The position numbers and the translations under genes were made by a program. Below, piece after piece: positions 14,816 through 22,586 of a DNA stretch of 26,793 nt. The notes beneath the pieces were generated by a model. That model was not told the origin of the DNA, made no database searches, and saw only the letters and a list, made by a program, of their open reading frames with translations. Position 1 is the first letter of the stretch. Each line of letters begins with the position of its first letter. The DNA comes from an uncultured Acetatifactor sp. (GTDB lineage: Bacteria; Bacillota; Clostridia; Lachnospirales; Lachnospiraceae): contig CAJTLR010000054.1 in the NCBI GenBank assembly GCA_910577185.1, positions 1 through 26,793 on the forward strand, in the 5' to 3' direction.

Positions 14816-15517
14816 ATGGCGCGGAAGAAAGTTTTGGTAGTAGATGATGAAAAGCTGATTGTGAAAGGAATCCGTTTCAGCCTGGAACACGAGGGCATGG
14901 AGGTAGACTGTGCCTATGATGGGGAGGAAGCGCTGGAATATGCCAGAAACAATCAGTATGACATCATTCTTCTGGATGTGATGCTGCCAAAGCAGACCGG
15001 CTTTGAGGTCTGCCAGCAGATCCGGGAATTTTCCGCCGTGCCCATCATCATGCTCACGGCCAAGGGGGAGGATATGGACAAGATTCTGGGCCTGGAGTAC
15101 GGGGCGGATGATTATATTACGAAACCCTTTAACATTCTGGAGGTAAAAGCCCGGATCAAGGCCATTATGCGCCGGACGGAGCCGAAGCGTATCATGGGGG
15201 AAATGCCGTCTGCCAGAACTGTGGAAAGTGGCGACATGCGTCTGGACTGTGAGAGCAGGAGGGCCTTCATTGCGGGGAAAGAGATCAGTCTCACGGCCAA
15301 AGAGTTTGAGCTGCTGGAACTGCTGATGCTGAATCCGGATAAGGTTTACAGCCGCGAAAAGCTCCTGCGCCTGGTGTGGGGAGCGGATTATCCGGGAGAT
15401 GTGCGTACCGTTGACGTACATATCAGAAGACTGAGAGAGAAGATTGAATCCAATCCCAGCGAGCCCCAGTATGTACATACGAAATGGGGAGTGGGATACT
15501 ATTTCCAGAATGTATAA
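14816..15517 (+). CDS. OmpR-family response regulator (first two-component system)
   Basis: This transcription factor is phosphorylated by its cognate sensor kinase, the next gene. The receiver domain (about residues 3-118) shows the acidic pair in VVDDE, phospho-acceptor D54 in ILLDVMLP, T81 in MLTAKGED and K103 in ITKPFN. The winged-helix DNA-binding domain (about 135-232) ends with the typical TVDVHIRRLREKIE and GVGYYF. The length is 233 residues from 14816, an ATG with GAAGGA 11 bases upstream; an in-frame ATG at 14804 adds four residues but has its ribosome site too close. It lies 21 bases after comEA. The style is WalR/PhoP-like; the regulon is unknown. Confidence 0.92.
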   Translation: MARKKVLVVDDEKLIVKGIRFSLEHEGMEVDCAYDGEEALEYARNNQYDIILLDVMLPKQTGFEVCQQIREFSAVPIIMLTAKGEDMDKILGLEYGADDYITKPFNILEVKARIKAIMRRTEPKRIMGEMPSARTVESGDMRLDCESRRAFIAGKEISLTAKEFELLELLMLNPDKVYSREKLLRLVWGADYPGDVRTVDVHIRRLREKIESNPSEPQYVHTKWGVGYYFQNV

Positions 15518-15603
15518 TACAGGATGGATTCCGCGGCACAGCCGGACTCCGCGCCTGTGGGCGGCAGAGGGAAAGTCCGGCTTTCCGGCGTATGGGGATA
15601 TCA

Positions 15604-17082
15604 ATGATGAATAATATTTTCGGAGAGCTGAAGCGTCTCCTTTCTTTGCGGAGCCTGCAGGCGCGCATCTTTATCATAGTGCTGGCGGCGGGATTTATTC
15701 CCAGCGTGATTGTCCGGTACGGAATTTTGGACAATTATGAGGACCATTCCGTCCAACAGAGGATTTCCAATGTCCAGAACCAGTTGATTATCGTGGGAAA
15801 TCACCTTATCAGCAACAACTATTTTAATACGAAACCGGAAGGCTACAGCAGCAGTGTGTCCAGGGACGTGATCAACGCGGAACTGGAGATGATCTCGAAC
15901 CTGTATGAGGGCCGTGTCATGATCATTGATTCCGGCCTGAGAGTGGTAAAGGATACCTATGACATCAGCGAAGGGAAAACCATTATTTCCGAGGAGGTCA
16001 TCCGTTGTTTCCAGGGAGTGAATACTTCCAATTACGACAAGGATCACGGATATATCGAGATGACTACCCCGATTATTGATGCCACCGTGGATTCCAGTGA
16101 GATCGTGGGGGTTATGCTCACCAGCATTTCCAACGAGAGCATAGTGGCCACGCTGGAGGTGCTGAACCGGAAGTCCGTGCTGGTGCAGAACCTGATGGTG
16201 GTGGTGGCCGTGGCAATGGCAGTGGTTTTGTCCATCATACTGACGCGGCCCTTTAACCGTGTGTCCGAGGCTATCAATGAGGTGAGCGCGGGATACAGTG
16301 ACGAGAGTATTTCCGTGCCGGATTACGCGGAAACCATTCATATTGTGGATGCATTCAACCAGCTGCTGGCGCGGATGCGGGCGCTGGACAATTCCCGGCA
16401 GGAGTTTGTGGAAAATGTGTCCCATGAATTGAAGACTCCCATGGCAGCCATCAAGGTGCTGGCAGATTCCCTTCTTGTGCAGGTGGACGCGCCGGCGGAA
16501 CTGTACCGGGAGTTTATGGAAGACATTGTGTCGGAGATCGACCGGGAAAATCAGATTATCACGGATTTGCTGGCCCTGGTGAAAATGGATAAGAAGGCCC
16601 ATGAACTGAATATTTCCTCCGTGAATATCAATGAACTGGCGGAACTGATTCTCAAGCGGTTAAGGCCCCTTGCAAGGAAAAAGGATGTGGAGCTGGTCTT
16701 TGAAAGCATGCGTCCCGTGACGGCCGCGGTGGATGAAGTGAAAATGACGCTGGTTATGACGAACCTGGTGGAAAACGCCGTGAAATATAATAAGGAACAT
16801 GGCTGGGTAAAGGTGGAGCTGGATGCGGACCATCAGTATTTCACATTTAAAGTCAGTGATTCCGGACTGGGAATACCGGAAGACGCATTATCACATATTT
16901 ATGAGAGGTTTTACCGTGTGGATAAATCCCACTCCAGGGAAATCGGAGGCACCGGTCTGGGACTTGCCATAACCAAAAGTGCGGTTCTGATGCACAGGGG
17001 CGCCATCACGGTGACCAGCGTGGAGGGGGAAGGGTCATGTTTTGCGGTGAAAATACCCTTGAGCGGCGTGACCGGAGGCTGA
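15604..17082 (+). CDS. Sensor histidine kinase (first two-component system)
   Basis: This membrane kinase partners with the preceding response regulator. It has TM1 (about residues 20-38), an extracytoplasmic sensor domain of about 150 residues, TM2 (about 193-214), a HAMP linker, then HisKA with the phospho-histidine in NVSHELKTP (H274). The HATPase domain follows, with NLVENAVKYN, the SDSGLGIP box, YERFYRVD and GTGLGLAI. The length is 492 residues. The start at 15604 (MMNNIFGEL) lies after GGGGAT; in-frame starts upstream (15592, 15484) would add residues unlike the family. It is followed by a GerMN lipoprotein, an arrangement that suggests the lipoprotein helps sense or transduce an envelope signal. 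Confidence 0.92.
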   Translation: MMNNIFGELKRLLSLRSLQARIFIIVLAAGFIPSVIVRYGILDNYEDHSVQQRISNVQNQLIIVGNHLISNNYFNTKPEGYSSSVSRDVINAELEMISNLYEGRVMIIDSGLRVVKDTYDISEGKTIISEEVIRCFQGVNTSNYDKDHGYIEMTTPIIDATVDSSEIVGVMLTSISNESIVATLEVLNRKSVLVQNLMVVVAVAMAVVLSIILTRPFNRVSEAINEVSAGYSDESISVPDYAETIHIVDAFNQLLARMRALDNSRQEFVENVSHELKTPMAAIKVLADSLLVQVDAPAELYREFMEDIVSEIDRENQIITDLLALVKMDKKAHELNISSVNINELAELILKRLRPLARKKDVELVFESMRPVTAAVDEVKMTLVMTNLVENAVKYNKEHGWVKVELDADHQYFTFKVSDSGLGIPEDALSHIYERFYRVDKSHSREIGGTGLGLAITKSAVLMHRGAITVTSVEGEGSCFAVKIPLSGVTGG

Positions 17083-17242
17083 AAAAGATTTGCGCCGGAG
17101 GCTGAAAAGACCCGGCCGGTACCGGGGGCGCAGCCGGACCGCTGTGATTTCCGGGAGGAAAGGGGATATTTTCGGGGTACATACGGGACGAAGGAAAGCG
17201 GCATCCGGGCCGTATTGCAGCATAGAAGCAAAGGAGCAGGGT

Positions 17243-18157
17243 ATGAAAAAGATATTCGGGATACTGGTTTTATTTTCTTGCATGGTATTTCTCACTGCCT
17301 GCGCCCAGGAGAAGAAAGAGAATGAGAATATTTTTCAGGTGTATTATGTGAGCAATTCGGAGACGAAGGTGGAAGTGCACCCTTATAATATGCAGGCCAC
17401 TGAGCCGGAATGGCAGATGCGGGAACTGATAAAATGTCTTTCCTCGGATCCGGAGAAGCTGGAATACAAGGCGCCCCTTTCCATGGGATTTGAAGTACTG
17501 GGCACGAAGCTGGAGGAGGGCATGCTGGAAATTAATGTGAGTGAGTCCTACTACAAACTATCCGCAACCACGGAGGTGCTTGTGCGGGCTTCCATTGTGC
17601 GTACCCTGACCCAGATTCCGCAGATTCGCTTTGTGACCATAACCGTGGATGGAAATCCGCTCAATGACAGCAAGGGCAGGGCCGTTGGCTGGATGAATGC
17701 GGATCAGTTTATCAATAATGATGGAAATGAGATCAACACCTATGAACTGGCTAAGGTGAGGCTTTATTTTGCAGACGAAAACGGTGCGAACCTGATTGCG
17801 GCAGACCGGGAAAAGCATTACTCCACCAACACGCCGATGGAGCGTTTTGTGGTGGAGGAACTGATTGCGGGCCCCAGCGGAAGGGTGGAGGGACTGTATC
17901 CTTCCGTAAACCCGAATACGAAAATAGTCAATATTACTACCAAAGATGGGATTTGTTATGTGAATCTGGACGAAAATTTTCTCACGGTGGTGAACAATGT
18001 GTCCACGGATGTGTCTGTGTATGCCATTGTGAATTCCCTGGTGGAACTGAGCAATGTCAACAAAGTGCAGATTCTCATCAACGGAGAGGTGCCATCTTCC
18101 TTTTCCACGAATACTTTTGAACGCAATCTCGATATTGTGACAACGAGGGAAAATTAA
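17243..18157 (+). CDS. GerMN-domain lipoprotein
   Basis: This 304-residue exported lipoprotein has a signal peptide ending in the lipobox FLTAC (C20), followed by a short charged linker. The mature part appears to contain two tandem GerMN domains (about residues 30-165 and 170-300). The repeat is visible in paired segments: MRELIKCLSS with LEINVSESYY, and VEELIAGPS with CYVNLDENFL. GerMN domains occur in spore germination protein GerM and in actinobacterial LpqB. AAAGGAGCAGGGT precedes the ATG; an upstream in-frame start at 17090 is an Arg-rich artefact. It is the last gene of the comEA-regulator-kinase unit, 160 bases after the kinase stop. A role in spore/envelope biology or as an accessory to the kinase is inference. 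Confidence 0.85.
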   Translation: MKKIFGILVLFSCMVFLTACAQEKKENENIFQVYYVSNSETKVEVHPYNMQATEPEWQMRELIKCLSSDPEKLEYKAPLSMGFEVLGTKLEEGMLEINVSESYYKLSATTEVLVRASIVRTLTQIPQIRFVTITVDGNPLNDSKGRAVGWMNADQFINNDGNEINTYELAKVRLYFADENGANLIAADREKHYSTNTPMERFVVEELIAGPSGRVEGLYPSVNPNTKIVNITTKDGICYVNLDENFLTVVNNVSTDVSVYAIVNSLVELSNVNKVQILINGEVPSSFSTNTFERNLDIVTTREN

Positions 18158-18195
18158 TCCGTAAAACATTCAGAATGTCATGGGCAATTTATGCC

Positions 18196-18230
18196 ATCTT
18201 CACAGGATCTTCATCTTCATATGCTATAAT
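18196..18230 (+). promoter_or_regulatory. Extended -10 promoter with 11-bp-spaced direct repeats
   Basis: ATCTTCA occurs at 18196-18202 and exactly 11 bases later at 18207-18213, with a third copy at 18213-18219. The extended -10 TATGCTATAAT ends at 18230 and no good -35 is present. Tandem repeats about one helical turn apart in place of the -35 are typical activator sites of OmpR/PhoB-type regulators. The promoter serves the second response regulator (start 18365), so autoregulation is likely. Confidence 0.65.
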
Positions 18231-18364
18231 ATACTATCCTAATTTCACAACAGAAGAGGCCGAATGGACAAAAAACATGATTGGCGATCATGTGCTGTCC
18301 TTAATTCGTAACAGAAGCGGCGGAATGACCAAAAAATCTCTAAAACGGCTCAGGGGGAAGTAAA

Positions 18365-19045
18365 ATGGAGACAAAAGTATTATTTTTGGAGGACGAGCCT
18401 ACCATCCGGGAAGTACTGACGGAGTATATGCTGATATCGGGATATCAGGTAACTGCGGTCCAGCGGGGCGACAGGGCACTGGAACTTCTGGGAGAGCAGG
18501 AATTTGACATTGCGGTGCTGGATATCTGTGTGCCGGGAGCAGATGGGTTTGCGGTGCTGGAATTCATACATAAAAACCACAAAAAGACGGCGGTGATCAT
18601 GCTGACTGCCCTGGAGGATGAGCAGACCCAGGTGAAAGCGTTTAATCTTTATGCGGACGATTATGTGATCAAACCGGTTTCCCCGATTATTTTGTTAAAG
18701 CGCATGGAGACGATTCTGCGCCGCACATCAGGGGGCGCGGAAGAGGAGAAAGAGAAGGCTATGGGACTGGTGCTGCAGGAAAAGGCCTTCTGCGCCCTAT
18801 ACCGGAAAGAGCGCCTGCCTCTTACCCTCAGTGAATATCTGCTGCTGCAGACACTTTACAGGGAACCGGACAGAGTGTTTACGAGAGAGCAGCTCATCTT
18901 GTGTATTTTTAATGAGGACTATATCGGAAATGACCGGATTATTGATGCCCATGTGAAAAATCTCCGGAAGAAACTGCCTGTAAACTGTATCAAGACAGTC
19001 ATCGGGGTGGGATATCAGTTTGACGCGGAAGGGGCAGAAAGGTAA
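18365..19045 (+). CDS. OmpR-family response regulator (second two-component system)
   Basis: This DNA-binding response regulator has 226 residues. The receiver domain shows the acidic group in FLEDE, phospho-acceptor D53 in VLDICVPGADG, T81 in MLTA and K103 in VIKPV (where the first regulator in this window has KPF). The winged-helix domain (about 128-222) contains LTLSEYLLLQ, VFTREQL, IDAHVKNLRKKL and GVGYQF. GGGGGAAGTAAA precedes the ATG. It is followed after 20 bases by its kinase and then by an ABC exporter, a layout common for peptide-antibiotic or envelope-stress detoxification modules. The likely operators are the direct repeats at 18196-18219 and 20712-20729. Confidence 0.92.
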   Translation: METKVLFLEDEPTIREVLTEYMLISGYQVTAVQRGDRALELLGEQEFDIAVLDICVPGADGFAVLEFIHKNHKKTAVIMLTALEDEQTQVKAFNLYADDYVIKPVSPIILLKRMETILRRTSGGAEEEKEKAMGLVLQEKAFCALYRKERLPLTLSEYLLLQTLYREPDRVFTREQLILCIFNEDYIGNDRIIDAHVKNLRKKLPVNCIKTVIGVGYQFDAEGAER

Positions 19046-19065
19046 TCCGGAAGGAGGGCAGGTTT

Positions 19066-20676
19066 ATGCGGCTGGGACAGAAAAATTTATGCTACAGCAT
19101 GGCATTGGCGGGAGTGATGCTGTTGTTCCTGACTGGTTATTTTATGTATATGCTGCCGTCCCTTTATGTGGATTATGTGATGGAGCAGAATCTGAATTCG
19201 CTTCGGGAGCAGCACCGGTCTTATATGGAAAACCACACATACGAAGGCATCCGGGTAAAAAATGCCACCGCCTGTATTTCCGTGGACATTCCCATGGAAG
19301 GAAACAGCTTCCTGGTCACCGGAAAGGCTTTTTCCATGAATGTCACTGTCAGGGACCGGAGGCTGCAGGAAATCCTGGACAGATTCAGACAGCAGGCCTC
19401 CGCAGGGCAGGTGAGGAGAGAAGATGCGGCGGTACTGGAAGAAGATGCGGAGAGACTGATGGAGATGTTCCGGGAAACGATGCGGGAGAATACGGCCCTG
19501 CCCTTCAGTATCAGCCAGCTGTATGTCAGGGATATGGGAAACGAGTTTTACCATGAGTCGGTGAAAATGCATTCCTATCTTGACGATTTTGTAATCTTTG
19601 AAATGAGCATAGAGGATTCCAACAACCGGTATACCAATTACATTGCGGTGGAATGTGACGAAAACCGTCTGGTCTTTTCCCTGCTTCCCGCGGTGGCGCC
19701 CGAGGCGGACGAAATCAGGCCGGTGGTACTGCAGAGCCTTCCCATGCTGGCTGCCGTCATTCTTCTGGTGGTGCTTTTGTCGTCCCGGATGTATTCCAGG
19801 GGAATTGTGGGACCTGTCATAGAGCTGGTGGCCCATGCGGAACAGATGAAATCAGGACATGACTTCGCGGGCAGGAGAATTCCGGAAAACCGGCAGGGGA
19901 AAAAAGATGAAGTGCGGATGCTGGCAGATACCCTGGATGATCTCTACCGGCAGATCAGAAAGGGATATCAGAAATTAGAGGAGAAAAACCAGGAACTGGA
20001 GGAAGAAAACAAGCGCCAGGAAGTTTTTCTCAGGGCTTCTTCCCACCAGCTGAAGACACCCATAGCCGCCGCCCTTTTGCTGGTGGATGGGATGATAAAC
20101 GAGATTGGAAAATACAGGGATACAAAGGAATATCTGCCCCGGGTGAAGGAGCAGCTTCTGTCCATGCGGAAGATGGTGGAGGAAATTTTGTATCTGAACC
20201 GCTGTACGGAAAATATCAGAATCCATCCGGAAGACGCAGGAAGACTGCTTGAACAGAGCCTGCAGTCCTACCAGGTGGAGCTGGCTGACAGACGGCTTTC
20301 CCTGGATGTGACGGAAAACGGGAAGCTGACCATGGATACGGACGAGGCTGTGATGGTGCAGATTCTGGATAATCTTCTGTCCAATGCCGTAAAATATACA
20401 CCGGACGGAGGCCGGATTCAGATCACCGTGGAGGGCGAGGATAAAGAAATCAGGATAGAAAACTTCGGTGTCAGGATTCCAGGGGAGCTGCTGGACCATA
20501 TATTTGAACCTTTTGTGGGCGGGAACCACGGGGCAGGTTCGGTTCCGGGAAAAGACAGCCATGGACTGGGACTCTATATTGCCTCTTATTATGCCAAAAA
20601 GCTGGGCATATCCCTCACCGTGTCAAACGGCAGGGATAGTGTCAGGGCGGTGCTTGCGTTTCCGGAAAAGAAATAA
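19066..20676 (+). CDS. Sensor histidine kinase with large extracytoplasmic domain (second two-component system)
   Basis: This 536-residue membrane kinase partners with the regulator just upstream. TM1 lies at about 12-32, an extracytoplasmic region of some 190 residues follows, then TM2 (about 221-240), HAMP, a coiled coil (about 296-322, KLEEKNQELEEENKRQE) and HisKA with H327 in ASSHQLKTP. The HATPase domain has NLLSNAVKYTPDGG and SHGLGLYIASYYAKKLG. The G1 box reads IENFGVRIP rather than DxGxG, a variant that replaces the Asp by Asn and loses the last Gly. The long sensor domain contrasts with the short loop of BceS-type kinases, suggesting direct ligand sensing. AAGGAGGGCAGGTTT precedes the start. 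Confidence 0.91.
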   Translation: MRLGQKNLCYSMALAGVMLLFLTGYFMYMLPSLYVDYVMEQNLNSLREQHRSYMENHTYEGIRVKNATACISVDIPMEGNSFLVTGKAFSMNVTVRDRRLQEILDRFRQQASAGQVRREDAAVLEEDAERLMEMFRETMRENTALPFSISQLYVRDMGNEFYHESVKMHSYLDDFVIFEMSIEDSNNRYTNYIAVECDENRLVFSLLPAVAPEADEIRPVVLQSLPMLAAVILLVVLLSSRMYSRGIVGPVIELVAHAEQMKSGHDFAGRRIPENRQGKKDEVRMLADTLDDLYRQIRKGYQKLEEKNQELEEENKRQEVFLRASSHQLKTPIAAALLLVDGMINEIGKYRDTKEYLPRVKEQLLSMRKMVEEILYLNRCTENIRIHPEDAGRLLEQSLQSYQVELADRRLSLDVTENGKLTMDTDEAVMVQILDNLLSNAVKYTPDGGRIQITVEGEDKEIRIENFGVRIPGELLDHIFEPFVGGNHGAGSVPGKDSHGLGLYIASYYAKKLGISLTVSNGRDSVRAVLAFPEKK

Positions 20677-20711
20677 TGGTCCGGAAACATTCTACAGGAA
20701 ACCTTCTTTTG

Positions 20712-20746
20712 TTCTTCATATGAAATTCACATCGGTCTGGTAAAAT
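20712..20746 (+). promoter_or_regulatory. Predicted regulator-dependent promoter of the ABC exporter
   Basis: TTCTTCA (20712-20718) and AAATTCA (20723-20729) are 11 bases apart. The second ends 12 bases before the -10 TAAAAT (20741-20746), the same geometry as the 18207-18213 repeat before TATAAT at 18225. No good -35 is seen. The site also contains the palindrome TTCATATGAA (20716-20724 region). It suggests activation of the exporter by the adjacent response regulator. Confidence 0.55.
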
Positions 20747-20782
20747 AATCATGAGAAAAACAAGATAGGAGGAGGCAGGACA

Positions 20783-21652
20783 ATGTTGCTATCCATTCAG
20801 AATTTGGTGGTGCGATACGGGACGGATACCGCACTTTCCATAGTGGAACCTGTTACCATCGAAGAAGGAGACCGGGTGGGAGTGATCGGATCCAACGGCG
20901 CGGGAAAAACCACCCTGATCAAGAGCATTCTGGGTCTGGTGCCTTATCAGGGAAGGATTCAGACAGACTTGAAGCCGGGACAGATGGCAGTGCATATGCA
21001 GTTTAACGAATACACGGATGCCATGCCCACAAAGTATATTATGGAAGCCGTCCTGGGGACAAAAATTGCACGGGATCCCAGACTGCAGGAACTGATCGCC
21101 TTTTTTGAATTTGAGGACTGTCTGCGGAAAAAATACAGTAAATTGTCAGGAGGGCAAAAGCAGCGGTTTACCATCATCATGGTCATGATGCAGGAGGCAG
21201 CCCTGACATTTTACGATGAAGTGACATCGGGGCTGGACTTTGAGACGAGACAGAAACTGGTGGAAAAGCTGGCAGAATGGTATAGGGGAAAAGATGCCAG
21301 TTTTGTGATGGTATCCCATTATTATGAGGAACTGGACCAGCTCACAGACAAACTTCTGATTCTGGATAAGGGCAGGGTGGTTGACTATGGGGATAAGGAA
21401 GCGCTTTTTCGGAAATATTGCGGCCGGGCAGTGATTGTGGCGGGGAATAATCTAAAAAACAACCATATATTATCGGAATACAATAAAATAGCCTCCCCGG
21501 AACATCTGATTGCGGTGCCCTGCGAAAGTGCGGAAAAGGAAAAGCAGATCGTGGGCCTTCTGCTGGAAAATGATGTGAACTATAAGCGGAGCAACAATGA
21601 TATAGAGATACTCTACATGAATGCCAAGGCATGTCAGGAGCAAAAGAAATGA
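20783..21652 (+). CDS. ABC exporter ATP-binding protein
   Basis: This 289-residue ATPase of an ABC-2 type exporter has Walker A GSNGAGKT (36-43), signature LSGGQKQR (121-128), Walker B ALTFYDE (140-146), D-loop SGLD and the switch histidine in MVSHYYEEL (H179). A C-terminal extension of about 75 residues follows the ATPase core, as in multidrug and antimicrobial-peptide exporters. GGAGGAGGCAGGACA precedes the start. The permease follows after 79 bases. With the two-component system upstream it probably exports or removes an envelope-active compound; the substrate is unknown. Confidence 0.9.
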   Translation: MLLSIQNLVVRYGTDTALSIVEPVTIEEGDRVGVIGSNGAGKTTLIKSILGLVPYQGRIQTDLKPGQMAVHMQFNEYTDAMPTKYIMEAVLGTKIARDPRLQELIAFFEFEDCLRKKYSKLSGGQKQRFTIIMVMMQEAALTFYDEVTSGLDFETRQKLVEKLAEWYRGKDASFVMVSHYYEELDQLTDKLLILDKGRVVDYGDKEALFRKYCGRAVIVAGNNLKNNHILSEYNKIASPEHLIAVPCESAEKEKQIVGLLLENDVNYKRSNNDIEILYMNAKACQEQKK

Positions 21653-21731
21653 ACAAGTTGGAGGAACCGGGCAGAATGGACCGTGTAACAGACTGGGTGA
21701 GTGAAAGCATATATTTGATTTGGAGGAAAGC

Positions 21732-22520
21732 ATGAAAAGGAAAGACCACAAAAACAGTTTGATATCATTGCCAATGATTTTGTTTGAATTTCGGAAAACC
21801 ATAGGAAATCCCTATGTCCATATTTTCGGGGTGGGCATGCCCATTCTGATGATGATCATCATTACCCGTGCCGTGGTGGGAGGAATGACAGAGGGAACAG
21901 TCCTGGCGGACGTGTGTACTTCTGTATTTCTGGGAATCGGCGCGATGATTCCCATGGCCACAATTTTTATGGGCTACGGCGTGTCAAATGCCCAGGAACT
22001 GGAAAAGGGAATTCCCCAGAGAATGGAATTATTCGGTATCAGCACAAGTGTTTCCATGTGCAACAGGATTCTTTCCGAGATGATATTCATGGTTATGGCT
22101 TTTTCCATTTATTTCGCGGCAGGATACGGACTGGTGGAAATCCGGCTGCCGGAATGGTCGGGGGCGCTGCTTTATATCTTATGCATACTGGCGTTCAGTG
22201 TGATTTTGTTCTGTCTGGCCCACGGGATTTCCAGTCTGCTGCGGAAGTTTTCCCTTACCTATTGTGTGACAATGCTGCTGTATTTTGGGATGATGATTTT
22301 GGGCGGCATGATGGGAATTTCCTATGACAATATGCCGTCGGTTGTCCGGGCAGCGGCCAGACTGCTGCCGGTCACATATATCAACAAAGATTTTTTCAGT
22401 GTGTGGAAGGGTGAAAGTTACAATTTCATGCCCATGTTCCAGTCCTATCTGCTGCTGGGGGCAGTGGCGGGAATTCTGCTGTTTATTTCCGCGAAACGTG
22501 GTTCCCGGAAGCTGCACTGA
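21732..22520 (+). CDS. ABC-2 type exporter permease
   Basis: This 262-residue integral membrane protein has about six hydrophobic segments (near residues 28-48, 59-80, 112-132, 144-165, 172-192 and 230-252) and the layout of ABC-2 permeases: a cytosolic amphipathic start LISLPMILFEFRKTI before TM1. The start at 21732 has GGAGG at 21722-21726; an in-frame TTG at 21720 overlaps that site and is unlikely. It forms a full exporter with the ATPase before it. Nothing in it is diagnostic of a substrate. Confidence 0.88.
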   Translation: MKRKDHKNSLISLPMILFEFRKTIGNPYVHIFGVGMPILMMIIITRAVVGGMTEGTVLADVCTSVFLGIGAMIPMATIFMGYGVSNAQELEKGIPQRMELFGISTSVSMCNRILSEMIFMVMAFSIYFAAGYGLVEIRLPEWSGALLYILCILAFSVILFCLAHGISSLLRKFSLTYCVTMLLYFGMMILGGMMGISYDNMPSVVRAAARLLPVTYINKDFFSVWKGESYNFMPMFQSYLLLGAVAGILLFISAKRGSRKLH

Positions 22521-22586
22521 GGGCCGGGAAGGGCGCATCATTTTCACAAAGGAGGAGATTCGGGATGAGAATGGAAAGGAGCAGGG

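Noticed and set aside
18175..18363. 62-codon open frame before the second response regulator
   Set aside because: It overlaps the promoter and its direct repeats, has no ribosome binding site and no recognisable protein features.
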